33,319 bases of DNA from contig SVSZ01000014.1 of the NCBI GenBank assembly GCA_015064025.1, positions 1 to 33,319 on the forward strand. The letters run 5' to 3'. The stretch's first letter is position 1; each line of letters begins with the position of its first letter. Below are positions 23,086-30,555 of the stretch, piece after piece. The position numbers and the translations under genes were made by a program. The notes under the pieces were generated by a model. The model searched no databases. It saw nothing but the letters and a program-made list of their open reading frames with translations, and was not told where the DNA came from. This stretch comes from Oscillospiraceae bacterium (GTDB lineage Bacteria > Bacillota > Clostridia > Oscillospirales > CAG-272).

Positions 23086-24240
23086 ATGAATCGAGCATAT
23101 ACACTCATTGAAAATGCAAATCTCGTCCTGGAATCGGGCATCCTTTGGGATGGCTCGCTTCTCATCAAGGACGGAAAGATCACTGCCTACGGAAAGCCCA
23201 ATGAAATCAATGCCCCCTCAGATGCCTATCGCATCGATGCCAAGGGCGCTTACGTCGGTCCCGGCTTTATCGACATTCACGTCCACGGCGGTGGCGGATA
23301 CAGCACCAGCCACGACACCGAAAAAGCGGGAAAATTCTTTCTCTCGCACGGAACGACCTCCTTCCTCGCCACCCCTGTCTATTCCATGCCCTTTGATGAA
23401 TTTCTCACCTCCATCAAGGAGATCAAGGCGGCAATGCCAAAAACGCCCAACGTCCGTGGCATGTACATGGAAGGACCTTACATGAACCCCAAATACGGCT
23501 CCAACGCACATAAAAACCCTTGGAGACATCCGCTTGACCCCAAGGAATATAAGGCGCTTGTCGATGAGGCGGGGGAGCACGCGCGCGTCTGGGCAATCGC
23601 CCCCGAAAGAGAAGGTCTCCTTCCCTTCCTTGAATACGCAAGAAAGGTCAACCCAAGCGTCCTCTTTGCCGTGGGACACAGCGAGGCGCTCCCCGACGAG
23701 ATCCGTGCGCTCGGCGCATACCGTCCCGCGATCCAAACACATTCCATGAATGCCACGGGACGCCGTCCCGTCGGAGGCGGCTTGCGCGGCTACGGCCCCG
23801 ATGAATACTCCTGGAAGGATCCCGAAATTTATACCGAGATGATCAGTGACTCGCTCGGCGTCCACGTCAACCGTGATATGCAGCAGCTCCTCATCCACAC
23901 CAAGGGGATCCACCGTGTGATCCTGATCACCGACAGCACAAACCCCGATGCCCCCAATCCCCCCGAATACGCACACGTCCCCGATCTCAACTACGACGAT
24001 CGCGGCGGCATTGCGGGAAGTGCCATCACGATGGAGCAGGCATGCAAAAACGTGATGACACATACCAATTGCGGTATTGCACAAGCATTCATCATGGCGT
24101 CTCTCAACCCTGCGCGCGTGCTCGGAATGCACAATGAGCGCGGTTCGATCGCGCTCGGCAAGATCGCAGATCTTGTCTTCGTTGACGACCGCTTTAACGT
24201 CAAGAACGTTATGCTTGGCGGAGAGATCTGTAAATTTTAA
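23086..24240 (+). CDS. NagA-like amidohydrolase (N-acetylglucosamine-6-phosphate deacetylase family)
   Basis: A 384-residue metal-dependent amidohydrolase. H65-x-H67 is in PGFIDIHVHGGGG, the metal-ligand glutamate is in MYMEGPYMNPKYGSNAH, and GHSEAL and an aspartate in ILITDSTNPDAP complete the active site. This is the NagA layout, and NagA removes acetate from GlcNAc-6-phosphate. It departs from canonical NagA where the usual THLFNAM is read as THSMNATGRRP, and TDA as TDS, so another N-acyl sugar is possible. The ATG follows AAGGA. Its stop is 20 bases before the ceramidase-like gene, so they form an operon. No nagB is adjacent; one lies about 18 kb away. Confidence 0.88.
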   Translation: MNRAYTLIENANLVLESGILWDGSLLIKDGKITAYGKPNEINAPSDAYRIDAKGAYVGPGFIDIHVHGGGGYSTSHDTEKAGKFFLSHGTTSFLATPVYSMPFDEFLTSIKEIKAAMPKTPNVRGMYMEGPYMNPKYGSNAHKNPWRHPLDPKEYKALVDEAGEHARVWAIAPEREGLLPFLEYARKVNPSVLFAVGHSEALPDEIRALGAYRPAIQTHSMNATGRRPVGGGLRGYGPDEYSWKDPEIYTEMISDSLGVHVNRDMQQLLIHTKGIHRVILITDSTNPDAPNPPEYAHVPDLNYDDRGGIAGSAITMEQACKNVMTHTNCGIAQAFIMASLNPARVLGMHNERGSIALGKIADLVFVDDRFNVKNVMLGGEICKF

Positions 24241-24260
24241 TCAAAAGTGAGGAATATTTT

Positions 24261-25622
24261 ATGAACAGCTTCAAGGCAGGCTTTGCCACAGTCAATATCA
24301 ATCCCCCGCTCGGCATCGGTGTCAGCGGTTACTACGTTCCCAGATTTGCCAAGGGGATCCTTGACGATCTGGAGGTCAGCGCACTGGTGCTGACCTGCAA
24401 TAAAAAAAAGATCGCTCTTATCTCAGTGGATGCCTGCGGCGTTGACGAATGCCTTGTAAACGCCTACACCGCCTCGATCGAAAAAGCAACGGGCATTCCC
24501 GCAAGCAACGTATTTCTCTCCGCAACGCACACGCATACGGGAGGGCTACTCGTTCCCACCGACGCGTTTGCCGCAGATGAAGAAACCATCCGTCGCTACG
24601 GCGCCTTTGTGGGTGAGAGAGTCGTGGATGCCGTCGCATTGGCGCTTGCCGATGCCAAAAGCGCAACCATGGGATACATCGTCGGCTACGCCCCCGAGCG
24701 CGTGGCTTACATCCGCCGCTATAAGATGAAGGACGGAACCACCTGGACCTGCCCCCCCATCAACGATCCGAACATCGATCATCCGATCGGAACGCTTGAC
24801 CAACGCGTCAACGTTCTGCGCTTTGACCGAGAGGGCGCTCCCTCGATCGCGCTTGTCAACTACGGCCTCCATGCCGACACCATCAACGGCGAGCTTCTCT
24901 CCCCCGACTGGCCCGGCTGGATGAAAAAGACGCTTGACAAGGCACTTGACGGCGTCAAGTGTATCTTCTTCAACGGCGCGGAGGGCGACGTCGGAAGCAC
25001 CAACATCCATCCCTCGGGCGGTGACATGAACGACACCGAGATCAGCTTTGACAACGAAATGAAGAGCCCCGGCATGGCAAGATTTATCGGTCGCGCGATC
25101 GCGGGCACGGTGCTCCAGGTTTGGGACAAGGTCTGCTATGTAGACGTGGACGATATCGACATTCTCAAGAAGAAGGTTCCGATCCCCGCCAATCTCCCAT
25201 CCGCCGAGGATCTTCCCCGCGCGCATGAATACAAGGAGCTCCACGACGCAGGCAGAGACGATCTCATTCCCTTCACAGCAATGGAGTTGACCACCGTTGT
25301 GGCAGAAGCGCTCCGCATGTGCAGACTTGAAAACGGACCCGAAAACTTCATGCTCCCCTTGACGGGTGTGAAGATCGGAAGCGTTGCCATGCTCGGTATC
25401 CCCGGTGAGCCCTTCACCGACATCGGTGTCGGCATCAAGGAGGCAACGGGCTGGGACGTGATCCTTCCTTGCGCGCTGACCAATGGCAACGAGGGATATT
25501 TTCCTATGCAATCGGCATACGACGAGGGCGGCTACGAGGCACGCACCTCCCCCTACCGCGCAGGCGTTGCGGAAACGCTCATTCGCGAGGGTAAGGCGAT
25601 CCTTGATGAATTGAAAAAGTAA
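24261..25622 (+). CDS. Neutral/alkaline ceramidase-like hydrolase, cytoplasmic
   Basis: A 453-residue protein matching the N-terminal catalytic domain of neutral/alkaline non-lysosomal ceramidase. AGFATVNINPPLGIGVSGYY opens it, HTHTGG (H90, H92) is the zinc site, and NYGLHADTI, FFNGAEGDVGSTN and LGIPGEPFTDIG follow. True neutral ceramidases are secreted and hydrolyse the ceramide amide bond; this one has no signal peptide and lacks their C-terminal domain. The operon partner is an N-acyl-sugar deacetylase, so an intracellular amide or ester substrate is more likely than ceramide. The ATG follows GAGG. No recognisable substrate assignment. Confidence 0.85.
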   Translation: MNSFKAGFATVNINPPLGIGVSGYYVPRFAKGILDDLEVSALVLTCNKKKIALISVDACGVDECLVNAYTASIEKATGIPASNVFLSATHTHTGGLLVPTDAFAADEETIRRYGAFVGERVVDAVALALADAKSATMGYIVGYAPERVAYIRRYKMKDGTTWTCPPINDPNIDHPIGTLDQRVNVLRFDREGAPSIALVNYGLHADTINGELLSPDWPGWMKKTLDKALDGVKCIFFNGAEGDVGSTNIHPSGGDMNDTEISFDNEMKSPGMARFIGRAIAGTVLQVWDKVCYVDVDDIDILKKKVPIPANLPSAEDLPRAHEYKELHDAGRDDLIPFTAMELTTVVAEALRMCRLENGPENFMLPLTGVKIGSVAMLGIPGEPFTDIGVGIKEATGWDVILPCALTNGNEGYFPMQSAYDEGGYEARTSPYRAGVAETLIREGKAILDELKK

Positions 25623-25631
25623 AAGCGTATA

Positions 25632-25681
25632 AAAAAGGTTGCCCCAAAATGCGAACAAAAGCATTTTGGGGCAACCTTTTT
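25632..25681. terminator. Bidirectional terminator after the ceramidase-like gene
   Basis: A perfect 21-base stem (25632-25652 with 25661-25681), core GGTTGCCCCAAAATGC, with an A-rich flank and T tail. It ends the operon and the convergent DUF2752 transcript. Confidence 0.93.
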
Positions 25682-25708
25682 GGTATAAATTGATTTTTGT
25701 TCGACAAT

Positions 25709-26062
25709 TTACGGAACGCACCCATTTGTCACTCTCCAAACGAAAAAAGCCAAATTTGCGATCAAAATAGCGAATGAGATCCCCGTAGCTATCTTTCTTT
25801 GCTTAAAAAGACGAGCGTGTAGCATCAACCATATCGCAATACCGAGCGGAAGGGCCAACGGATGATAGTGAAAATACTCCTTGATATCCAACCGCAAAAG
25901 CGATACGATCGCTCTTGTTCCTCCGCAGCCGGGGCACGGAACCCCAAACAAAAACTTCGACGGGCAACCAATCTCGAAAATCGTTATCAAGAGAATATAC
26001 GCGCAAATAATAGTCAAATATAAAAGGTGCCGAAAAAATATTCTGCTTTTTCGTTGACTCAA
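25709..26062 (-). CDS. DUF2752 domain membrane protein
   Basis: About 117 residues, with three predicted membrane segments (LLYLTIICAYILLITIF, HPLALPLGIAIWLMLHA and ISFAILIANLAFFVW). The DUF2752 signature CPSKFLFGVPCPGCGGTRA precedes YFHYHPLALP. The function of this family is not established. The start is unsure: TTG at 26060-26062 overlaps the TM2 stop as TTGA, which suits coupled translation, and GTG at 26117-26119 would add 19 residues and overlap TM2 by 61 bases. Neither has a clear ribosome binding site. Base composition is AT-richer than the flanks. Confidence 0.82.
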   Translation of the reverse strand: MSQRKSRIFFRHLLYLTIICAYILLITIFEIGCPSKFLFGVPCPGCGGTRAIVSLLRLDIKEYFHYHPLALPLGIAIWLMLHARLFKQRKIATGISFAILIANLAFFVWRVTNGCVP

Positions 26063-26433
26063 AGCAGCGTCATAATATTGTTGAAGTTTTGCTCTCGCGT
26101 CTTTTTCTGAATCGAACACCAGTCAATGATGGTTAATACACCGCAGCAACCACCTGTCAACAGCTTAAGTATACCCATTCCCGTATCCTTCATCATAAAG
26201 CGATCAACACCCCATGCACCCAAGAATAATGAGATCAAAAGCATCGTCGTGGGATCCTTAAGTTCCACAGCAGACATCAACGTAAATTTCGTTTCATCAA
26301 TTGCGTACAACTTCTCGCGGAGGAAAACGATCTTTTCGGCAGGAAAATATTTTTGATTTGTCATCAAAAACATATCTACCTTTTGCTTGTCAACATAAAC
26401 CTTCTCTGATTGAGGCTCATAAAATTCCGTCAT
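26059..26433 (-). CDS. TM2 domain membrane protein
   Basis: A 124-residue protein. A charged N-terminal 65 residues (YVDKQKVDMFLMTNQKYFPA) precedes the TM2 domain: two hydrophobic spans LLISLFLGAWGVDRFMMKDT and GILKLLTGGCCGVLTIIDW, with the conserved G-x-D-RF and final D-W signature. TM2 proteins have no single agreed role. The ATG follows GGAG by 9 bases. Its promoter overlaps one of two palindromic operators, so it is probably controlled by the divergent XRE regulator. DUF2752 follows directly; a cysteine-rich DUF2752/TM2 pair is a recurring neighbourhood in bacteria. Confidence 0.9.
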   Translation of the reverse strand: MTEFYEPQSEKVYVDKQKVDMFLMTNQKYFPAEKIVFLREKLYAIDETKFTLMSAVELKDPTTMLLISLFLGAWGVDRFMMKDTGMGILKLLTGGCCGVLTIIDWCSIQKKTREQNFNNIMTLL

Positions 26434-26476
26434 TTTTTACGTCTCCTTCTTTTTGGTTAGAAACCTTTACTTTTAT

Positions 26477-26493
26477 AATTCCGTTTCGGAATT
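26477..26493. promoter_or_regulatory. Palindromic operator 1
   Basis: AATTCCGTTTCGGAATT, arms AATTCCG/CGGAATT. It lies just downstream of the TM2 -10. Its centre is exactly 30 bases (about three turns) from operator 2. Confidence 0.75.
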
Positions 26494-26501
26494 ATATATT
26501 T

Positions 26502-26530
26502 ATTATAATTCCATATCGGAATTTTGTCAA
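26502..26530 (-). promoter_or_regulatory. TM2/DUF2752 promoter
   Basis: Minus strand: TTGACA (26525-26530), 17-base spacer, TATAAT (26502-26507). The spacer is filled by operator 2, an arrangement expected for repression. Confidence 0.88.
26507..26523. promoter_or_regulatory. Palindromic operator 2
   Basis: AATTCCATATCGGAATT shares AATTCC and CGGAATT with operator 1. It fills the TM2 promoter spacer and abuts the -35 region of the XRE gene. Confidence 0.75.
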
Positions 26531-26549
26531 GACTTTTTTGGGATATAAT
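26522..26549 (+). promoter_or_regulatory. XRE gene promoter (weak -35)
   Basis: -10 TATAAT at 26544-26549. The best -35 is TTTTGT (26522-26527) with 16-base spacing; a TTGTCA 14 bases away is too close. Confidence 0.45.
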
Positions 26550-26580
26550 TCTAAAAAAGAACAAAAAAGGGACAAATATT

Positions 26581-26841
26581 ATGAAAATTCGAAAAAAGGA
26601 ATACGGAAACGCTAATTTAGTCGGAAAAAATATCGAACGTTTGCGAAAAGAACGCGGTATAAAACAACGGGAGTTTGTGGCAAAGATTCAAGTAATGGGA
26701 TGTGACATCAATCCTACAAGTTACTCAAAATTAGAGGGGCAGGTACGCATTGCAAGTGATAAGGAGATTTTCGTTATCGCAAAAATTCTGAACGTTCCCA
26801 TGGAAAAGCTCTTCGACGGCACCGAGCCATTTGGTCAATAA
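26581..26841 (+). CDS. Small XRE-family (HTH_3) transcriptional regulator
   Basis: An 86-residue single-domain helix-turn-helix protein: GKNIERLRKERGIKQREFVA (helices 1-2), then INPTSYSKLEGQVR (recognition helix) and KEIFVIAKILNVPMEKLF (about residues 17-80). Such proteins bind short palindromes as dimers; the two AATTCC-CGGAATT sites in the divergent spacer are the obvious targets. The ATG at 26581 follows AAGGG by 9 bases. A longer in-frame start lies over its promoter and is rejected. AT-rich, like the rest of this cassette. Confidence 0.9.
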   Translation: MKIRKKEYGNANLVGKNIERLRKERGIKQREFVAKIQVMGCDINPTSYSKLEGQVRIASDKEIFVIAKILNVPMEKLFDGTEPFGQ

Positions 26842-26875
26842 AAACGGTAAGTGTTGCAAGAAGCATACTCTCTCA

Positions 26876-26924
26876 AAATAAAATCACAGCATCCACGCTC
26901 TTCGTGAATGCTGTGATTTTATTT
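26876..26924. terminator. Bidirectional terminator, XRE gene / metH
   Basis: A 22-base stem with one mismatch (26876-26897 with 26903-26924, loop CTCTT), A-rich on one side and T-rich on the other. It lies between convergent genes. Confidence 0.92.
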
Positions 26925-26931
26925 ATTTTTG

Positions 26932-29349
26932 TTATTTCAAGCTCTCAAATATCTCCTCCGCGTATCGCACGGTCTCCATGGCGTCACGTGCATACTTATC
27001 TGCACCGATGGCATCGGCATACTCGCGGTTGAGCACGGCGCCGCCGACAACCACTCGGCATGCGGGATGTGCAACGCGCAGCTGCTTGATCGTCTCCTCC
27101 ATCGCAGGAACCGTCGTTGTCATCAAGGCACTCAGTCCTACCAAGGGCGCTTTCGTGCGCTCTACCGCTGCCACGACCGCCTCGGGAGACACGTCGCGTC
27201 CGAGATCGGTCACGTCAAAGCCGTAATTTTCAAGAAGAAGCTTGACAATGTTCTTTCCAATGTCGTGAATGTCCCCCTTCACCGTTGCAAGCACGATGGC
27301 ACACTTGGCACTTTTCTCACAACCCTTCATGCTTGCCTTGATGACCTCAAACGCCGCCTTTGCCGCCTCCGCGCTCATGAGAAGCTGAGGCAGATACACC
27401 GTCTTGTTTTCAAAGCCGACACCAACCGTATTCAAAGCAGGAATGATCTCCTCCTGCACAAGGATCAAGGGATCCTCAAGCTCCCTCACTCTTTGGCGCG
27501 TCAGATTTGCCGCGCGCTCGGAAAGTCCCTTGACAATGGCAGCGGAAAGCTCACTCATTCCGTCCGTGGCGTTTTTCTTTACCGCCACGGGTGTCGCTTG
27601 CACGGTAGCACTTCCCATCGGTGCTACTGTTTCGGCATAAGCAATAAAGTCGGCACAATTTTCATCCAATCCCGAAAGCGCCCGATAAGCGTAATAGGTT
27701 TTCATCATCTCCGCAGAATAGGGATTCATGATCGCCGCGGAAAGCCCACGGCAGAGCGCCATCGAAAAAAAGGTTCCGTTGATCATATCTCTTGCGGGAA
27801 GCCCAAAGGAAACGTTGGAAACACCGAGAGAGGTGTGACAGCCAAGCTGTGTGCGAATAAGCTCCAACGCGTCAAGCGTTGCCTTGGCAGCTCCCCCATC
27901 GGCGCTGACCGTCAGTGCTAAGGGATCGAAGACAATGTCCTTTTTCTCAATGCCGTATTCTGCGGCACGCGCAAGAATGCGCCGCGCGATAGAGAGTCTT
28001 CCTTCGGCATCTGCGGGGATCCCCGCTTCATCCAGCGTCAGTGCCACCACAAGACCGCCATACTTTTTCACAAGCGGAAAGACCGCACGCATGGATTCCT
28101 CCTTGCCGTTGACCGAGTTGATCATTGCCTTTCCGTTATAACGGCGCAGGGATGCCTCCATTGCCACAGGATCCGAGGAGTCGATCTGCAAGGGGAGATC
28201 GGTCACCGCCTGGAGCTCACACACCACGCGGGAAAGCATTGCCGTCTCGTCGATCTCAGGAAGCCCCACGTTCACGTCAAGAATATCTACTCCATGAGCC
28301 GCCTGGGACAGCCCCTCGCCGAGGATATAATCGACGTCGTTTGCCTTCAAGGCTTCCTTAAATCTTTTCTTGCCCGTAGGATTGATCCGCTCACCGATCA
28401 GCACGGGGGCGTTACCAAACACCACCGCATGCGTATAGGAAGAGACCGTCGTAACACTCTTTTTTTCGATGGGAAGCGGCACATGCCCAGTCGATGCCGC
28501 GACGGTCGCCCTGATATAATCGGGCGTTGTTCCGCAACAGCCGCCCGCGATGCGTACACCCTTGTCAATGAGAGCCACGACCTCACGTGCAAAATCCGCA
28601 GGTGAGATATCGTACACGGTTTTCCCACCCTCGACCTTAGGAAGTCCTGCATTTGGCTTGAGCAGAACAGGAACAGAGGCGCACGCAAGATATTCCTCCA
28701 CCACCGGCGAGAGCGCCGCAGGCCCTAAAGAGCAATTGACACCGATCGCATCGGCACCCATGCCCTCAAGAAGCGCGACCATTGCCGCGGGAGATGCCCC
28801 CGTCATCAGCTTTCCATCCTCACCGTACGCATTGGAAACAAACACGGGAAGCGAGCAGTTTTCCTTTGCCGCAAGCAGCGCCGCCTTCGTCTCATAGCTG
28901 TCATTCATGGTTTCGATCATGATAAGATCTGCGCCGTAGCGAGCACCGAGGCGCACGGTCTTGGCAAACACCTCCACCGCATCCTCAAAATCAAGATCCC
29001 CCAGGGGACGAAGCATACGTCCAAGGGGCCCCACGTCGAGTGCTACCCAGGTCGGCTGATCTGTGATGCTCTCCCTCTGCGCCGCGCGTGCGCAAGCAAT
29101 GGCGGCGCATACGATCTCCTCAAGCTCTCCGTCCGAAAGCTTGAGCGCATTTGCCCCAAAGGTGTTCGTATTGACAACGTGACTTCCCGCATCATAATAG
29201 GCACGGTGGATCGCCGTAATAACCTCGGGATGCGTGATACACCAACGTTCGGGAAGCTCCCCCGGCAAAAGTCCTGTCTCCTGCAGAAGCGTTCCCATGC
29301 CGCCGTCAAGATACAGAAGACCGTCCTTGATAAATTCCGTAATTTTCAT
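26932..29349 (-). CDS. metH: Cobalamin-dependent methionine synthase without reactivation domain
   Basis: An 805-residue three-module enzyme that moves a methyl group from methyltetrahydrofolate through cobalamin to homocysteine. The homocysteine domain spans about residues 1-290, with zinc cysteines C206, C271 and C272 (GVNCSLG, GGCCGTT). The pterin-binding domain follows (about 310-560, with GERINPTGKKRFKEA). The B12 domain (about 590-805) has the cobalt-ligand histidine in GDIHDIGKN (H695). The AdoMet-binding reactivation domain of E. coli MetH is absent, as in many Clostridia, where a separate protein serves. The ATG at 29347-29349 follows GGAG. It lies 20 bases after metF. Confidence 0.95.
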   Translation of the reverse strand: MKITEFIKDGLLYLDGGMGTLLQETGLLPGELPERWCITHPEVITAIHRAYYDAGSHVVNTNTFGANALKLSDGELEEIVCAAIACARAAQRESITDQPTWVALDVGPLGRMLRPLGDLDFEDAVEVFAKTVRLGARYGADLIMIETMNDSYETKAALLAAKENCSLPVFVSNAYGEDGKLMTGASPAAMVALLEGMGADAIGVNCSLGPAALSPVVEEYLACASVPVLLKPNAGLPKVEGGKTVYDISPADFAREVVALIDKGVRIAGGCCGTTPDYIRATVAASTGHVPLPIEKKSVTTVSSYTHAVVFGNAPVLIGERINPTGKKRFKEALKANDVDYILGEGLSQAAHGVDILDVNVGLPEIDETAMLSRVVCELQAVTDLPLQIDSSDPVAMEASLRRYNGKAMINSVNGKEESMRAVFPLVKKYGGLVVALTLDEAGIPADAEGRLSIARRILARAAEYGIEKKDIVFDPLALTVSADGGAAKATLDALELIRTQLGCHTSLGVSNVSFGLPARDMINGTFFSMALCRGLSAAIMNPYSAEMMKTYYAYRALSGLDENCADFIAYAETVAPMGSATVQATPVAVKKNATDGMSELSAAIVKGLSERAANLTRQRVRELEDPLILVQEEIIPALNTVGVGFENKTVYLPQLLMSAEAAKAAFEVIKASMKGCEKSAKCAIVLATVKGDIHDIGKNIVKLLLENYGFDVTDLGRDVSPEAVVAAVERTKAPLVGLSALMTTTVPAMEETIKQLRVAHPACRVVVGGAVLNREYADAIGADKYARDAMETVRYAEEIFESLK

Positions 29350-29369
29350 TCTCTTCTCCAAAAAAGCAA

Positions 29370-30254
29370 TTACTTTTTCTCGCCCAGAATATCCGAAAGA
29401 TTTGCTACGATCGCGCACGCCACGTCGGGCTTGTTCATGGAATACACGTGCACGTTCGTAATGCCGTTTGCAAACAGATCGATGATCTGATCCGTGGCAT
29501 ACGCGATCCCCGCCTGCTTCATCGCGGCGGGAGTAGAGCCGAACTTATCCACCAAGGACTTGAAGCGCTGGGGCATAAAGGAGCCCGACAGTTTGATCGC
29601 GCGCTCCACCTGATTTCCGTTAGTAATGGGCATCACACCGGGGATGATCGGTACTGTGATCCCCGCCTCTCGGATCTTATAAAGAAAATTATAGAGCAAG
29701 TTATTGTCAAAAAACATCTGCGTCGTCAAAAAAGAGCACCCCGCCTCCACCTTTTCCTTGAGGTGTTTGATGTCTTCCTTTTGATTCGCACTCTCAGGAT
29801 GTACCTCGGGATAGCACGCGCCCCCAATGCAGAAATCCGCTCCGCATTCCCGCAATTCATGAATGAGATCCACAGCGTAACGGTACGCCCAACGCGATCG
29901 GTCACTGCCCTCAAGCTCGGGTGTCAGATCTCCGCGAAGCGCCATCACGTTCTCGATCCCCGCCTCCTTCATCTGTTCGATCTTTTCTTTGACCGTCTCC
30001 TTGGTGGAGGAAACACAGGTAAGATGCGCCAGCGTCGGTACTCCGTGATTCTCCTTGATGTTCTTTGCAATCTCCAGAGTATAACGACCAGTTCCTCCTC
30101 CCGCACCATAGGTAACACTCATAAAAGAGGGTGAAAGCTTGGCAATCTCCTCCGTCGCAAGCTTTACACTGTCGAACGCGGTATCCGTCTTCGGCGGAAA
30201 CACTTCAAAAGACAGAGAAAACCTATCTCTTTCCAGCAGCTCGGATAATTTCAT
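29370..30254 (-). CDS. metF: Methylenetetrahydrofolate reductase
   Basis: A 294-residue barrel flavoprotein reducing 5,10-methylene- to 5-methyl-tetrahydrofolate, the methyl donor for the adjacent methionine synthase. SFEVFPPKTD (catalytic glutamate, about residues 15-24), VTYGAGGGTGRYT, MALRGD and FCIGGACYPEVHPE are typical. Normal length. The ATG at 30252-30254 follows AAGGA by 8 bases; the much longer upstream open frame crosses the promoter. First gene of metF-metH. No SAM riboswitch fits in the short leader. Confidence 0.96.
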   Translation of the reverse strand: MKLSELLERDRFSLSFEVFPPKTDTAFDSVKLATEEIAKLSPSFMSVTYGAGGGTGRYTLEIAKNIKENHGVPTLAHLTCVSSTKETVKEKIEQMKEAGIENVMALRGDLTPELEGSDRSRWAYRYAVDLIHELRECGADFCIGGACYPEVHPESANQKEDIKHLKEKVEAGCSFLTTQMFFDNNLLYNFLYKIREAGITVPIIPGVMPITNGNQVERAIKLSGSFMPQRFKSLVDKFGSTPAAMKQAGIAYATDQIIDLFANGITNVHVYSMNKPDVACAIVANLSDILGEKK

Positions 30255-30285
30255 AATGAATTCCTTCTTTCTTTCATATACCATC

Positions 30286-30314
30286 ATTATACTACAAACT
30301 CTTTTTGAATGCAA
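30286..30314 (-). promoter_or_regulatory. metF-metH promoter
   Basis: Minus strand: TTGCAT (30309-30314), 17-base spacer, TATAAT (30286-30291), about 32 bases from the metF ATG. Confidence 0.8.
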
Positions 30315-30380
30315 TCTATTTTTGCCATTTTTTGAAGCCCTCCACAAAAAGAAAAGTAACGTATCATCCGCATACAATAT

Positions 30381-30452
30381 TTGAAGAATCAAAAACTTAT
30401 TTGAAGAATCAAAAAAAACATTTGAAAAATCAGAAGTATTATTTGAAAAATC
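30381..30452. repeat. Four phased direct repeats TTGAARAATC
   Basis: Copies at 30381-30390, 30401-30410 (TTGAAGAATC) and 30422-30431, 30443-30452 (TTGAAAAATC). Start-to-start distances are 20, 21 and 21 bases, so all lie on one face of the helix. All share a wider ATTTGAARAATCA. The array ends 22 bases before the -35 of the aminotransferase promoter, an activator-type position. Confidence 0.75.
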
Positions 30453-30474
30453 AATAATATTTCACAAACGCCCC

Positions 30475-30503
30475 TTTGTAAAAAGGCTCTTTTATGTTAT
30501 AAT
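30475..30503 (+). promoter_or_regulatory. Promoter of the aminotransferase pair
   Basis: TTTGTA (30475-30480), 17-base spacer, TATAAT (30498-30503), 52 bases before the ATG. The weak -35 suits activation from the upstream repeats. Confidence 0.7.
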
Positions 30504-30555
30504 GTATACAAGAAAGAGCTCTCTTTCATTAAAAACAAAACATAGGAGGCACACC

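Noticed and set aside
24546-25739. 397-codon minus-strand frame opposite the ceramidase-like gene
   Set aside because: It crosses a perfect terminator hairpin and mirrors a clearly recognisable gene.
30381-30452. CRISPR array
   Set aside because: Repeats are only about 10 bases with 10-base AT-rich gaps, far below CRISPR repeat and spacer sizes, and there are no cas genes.
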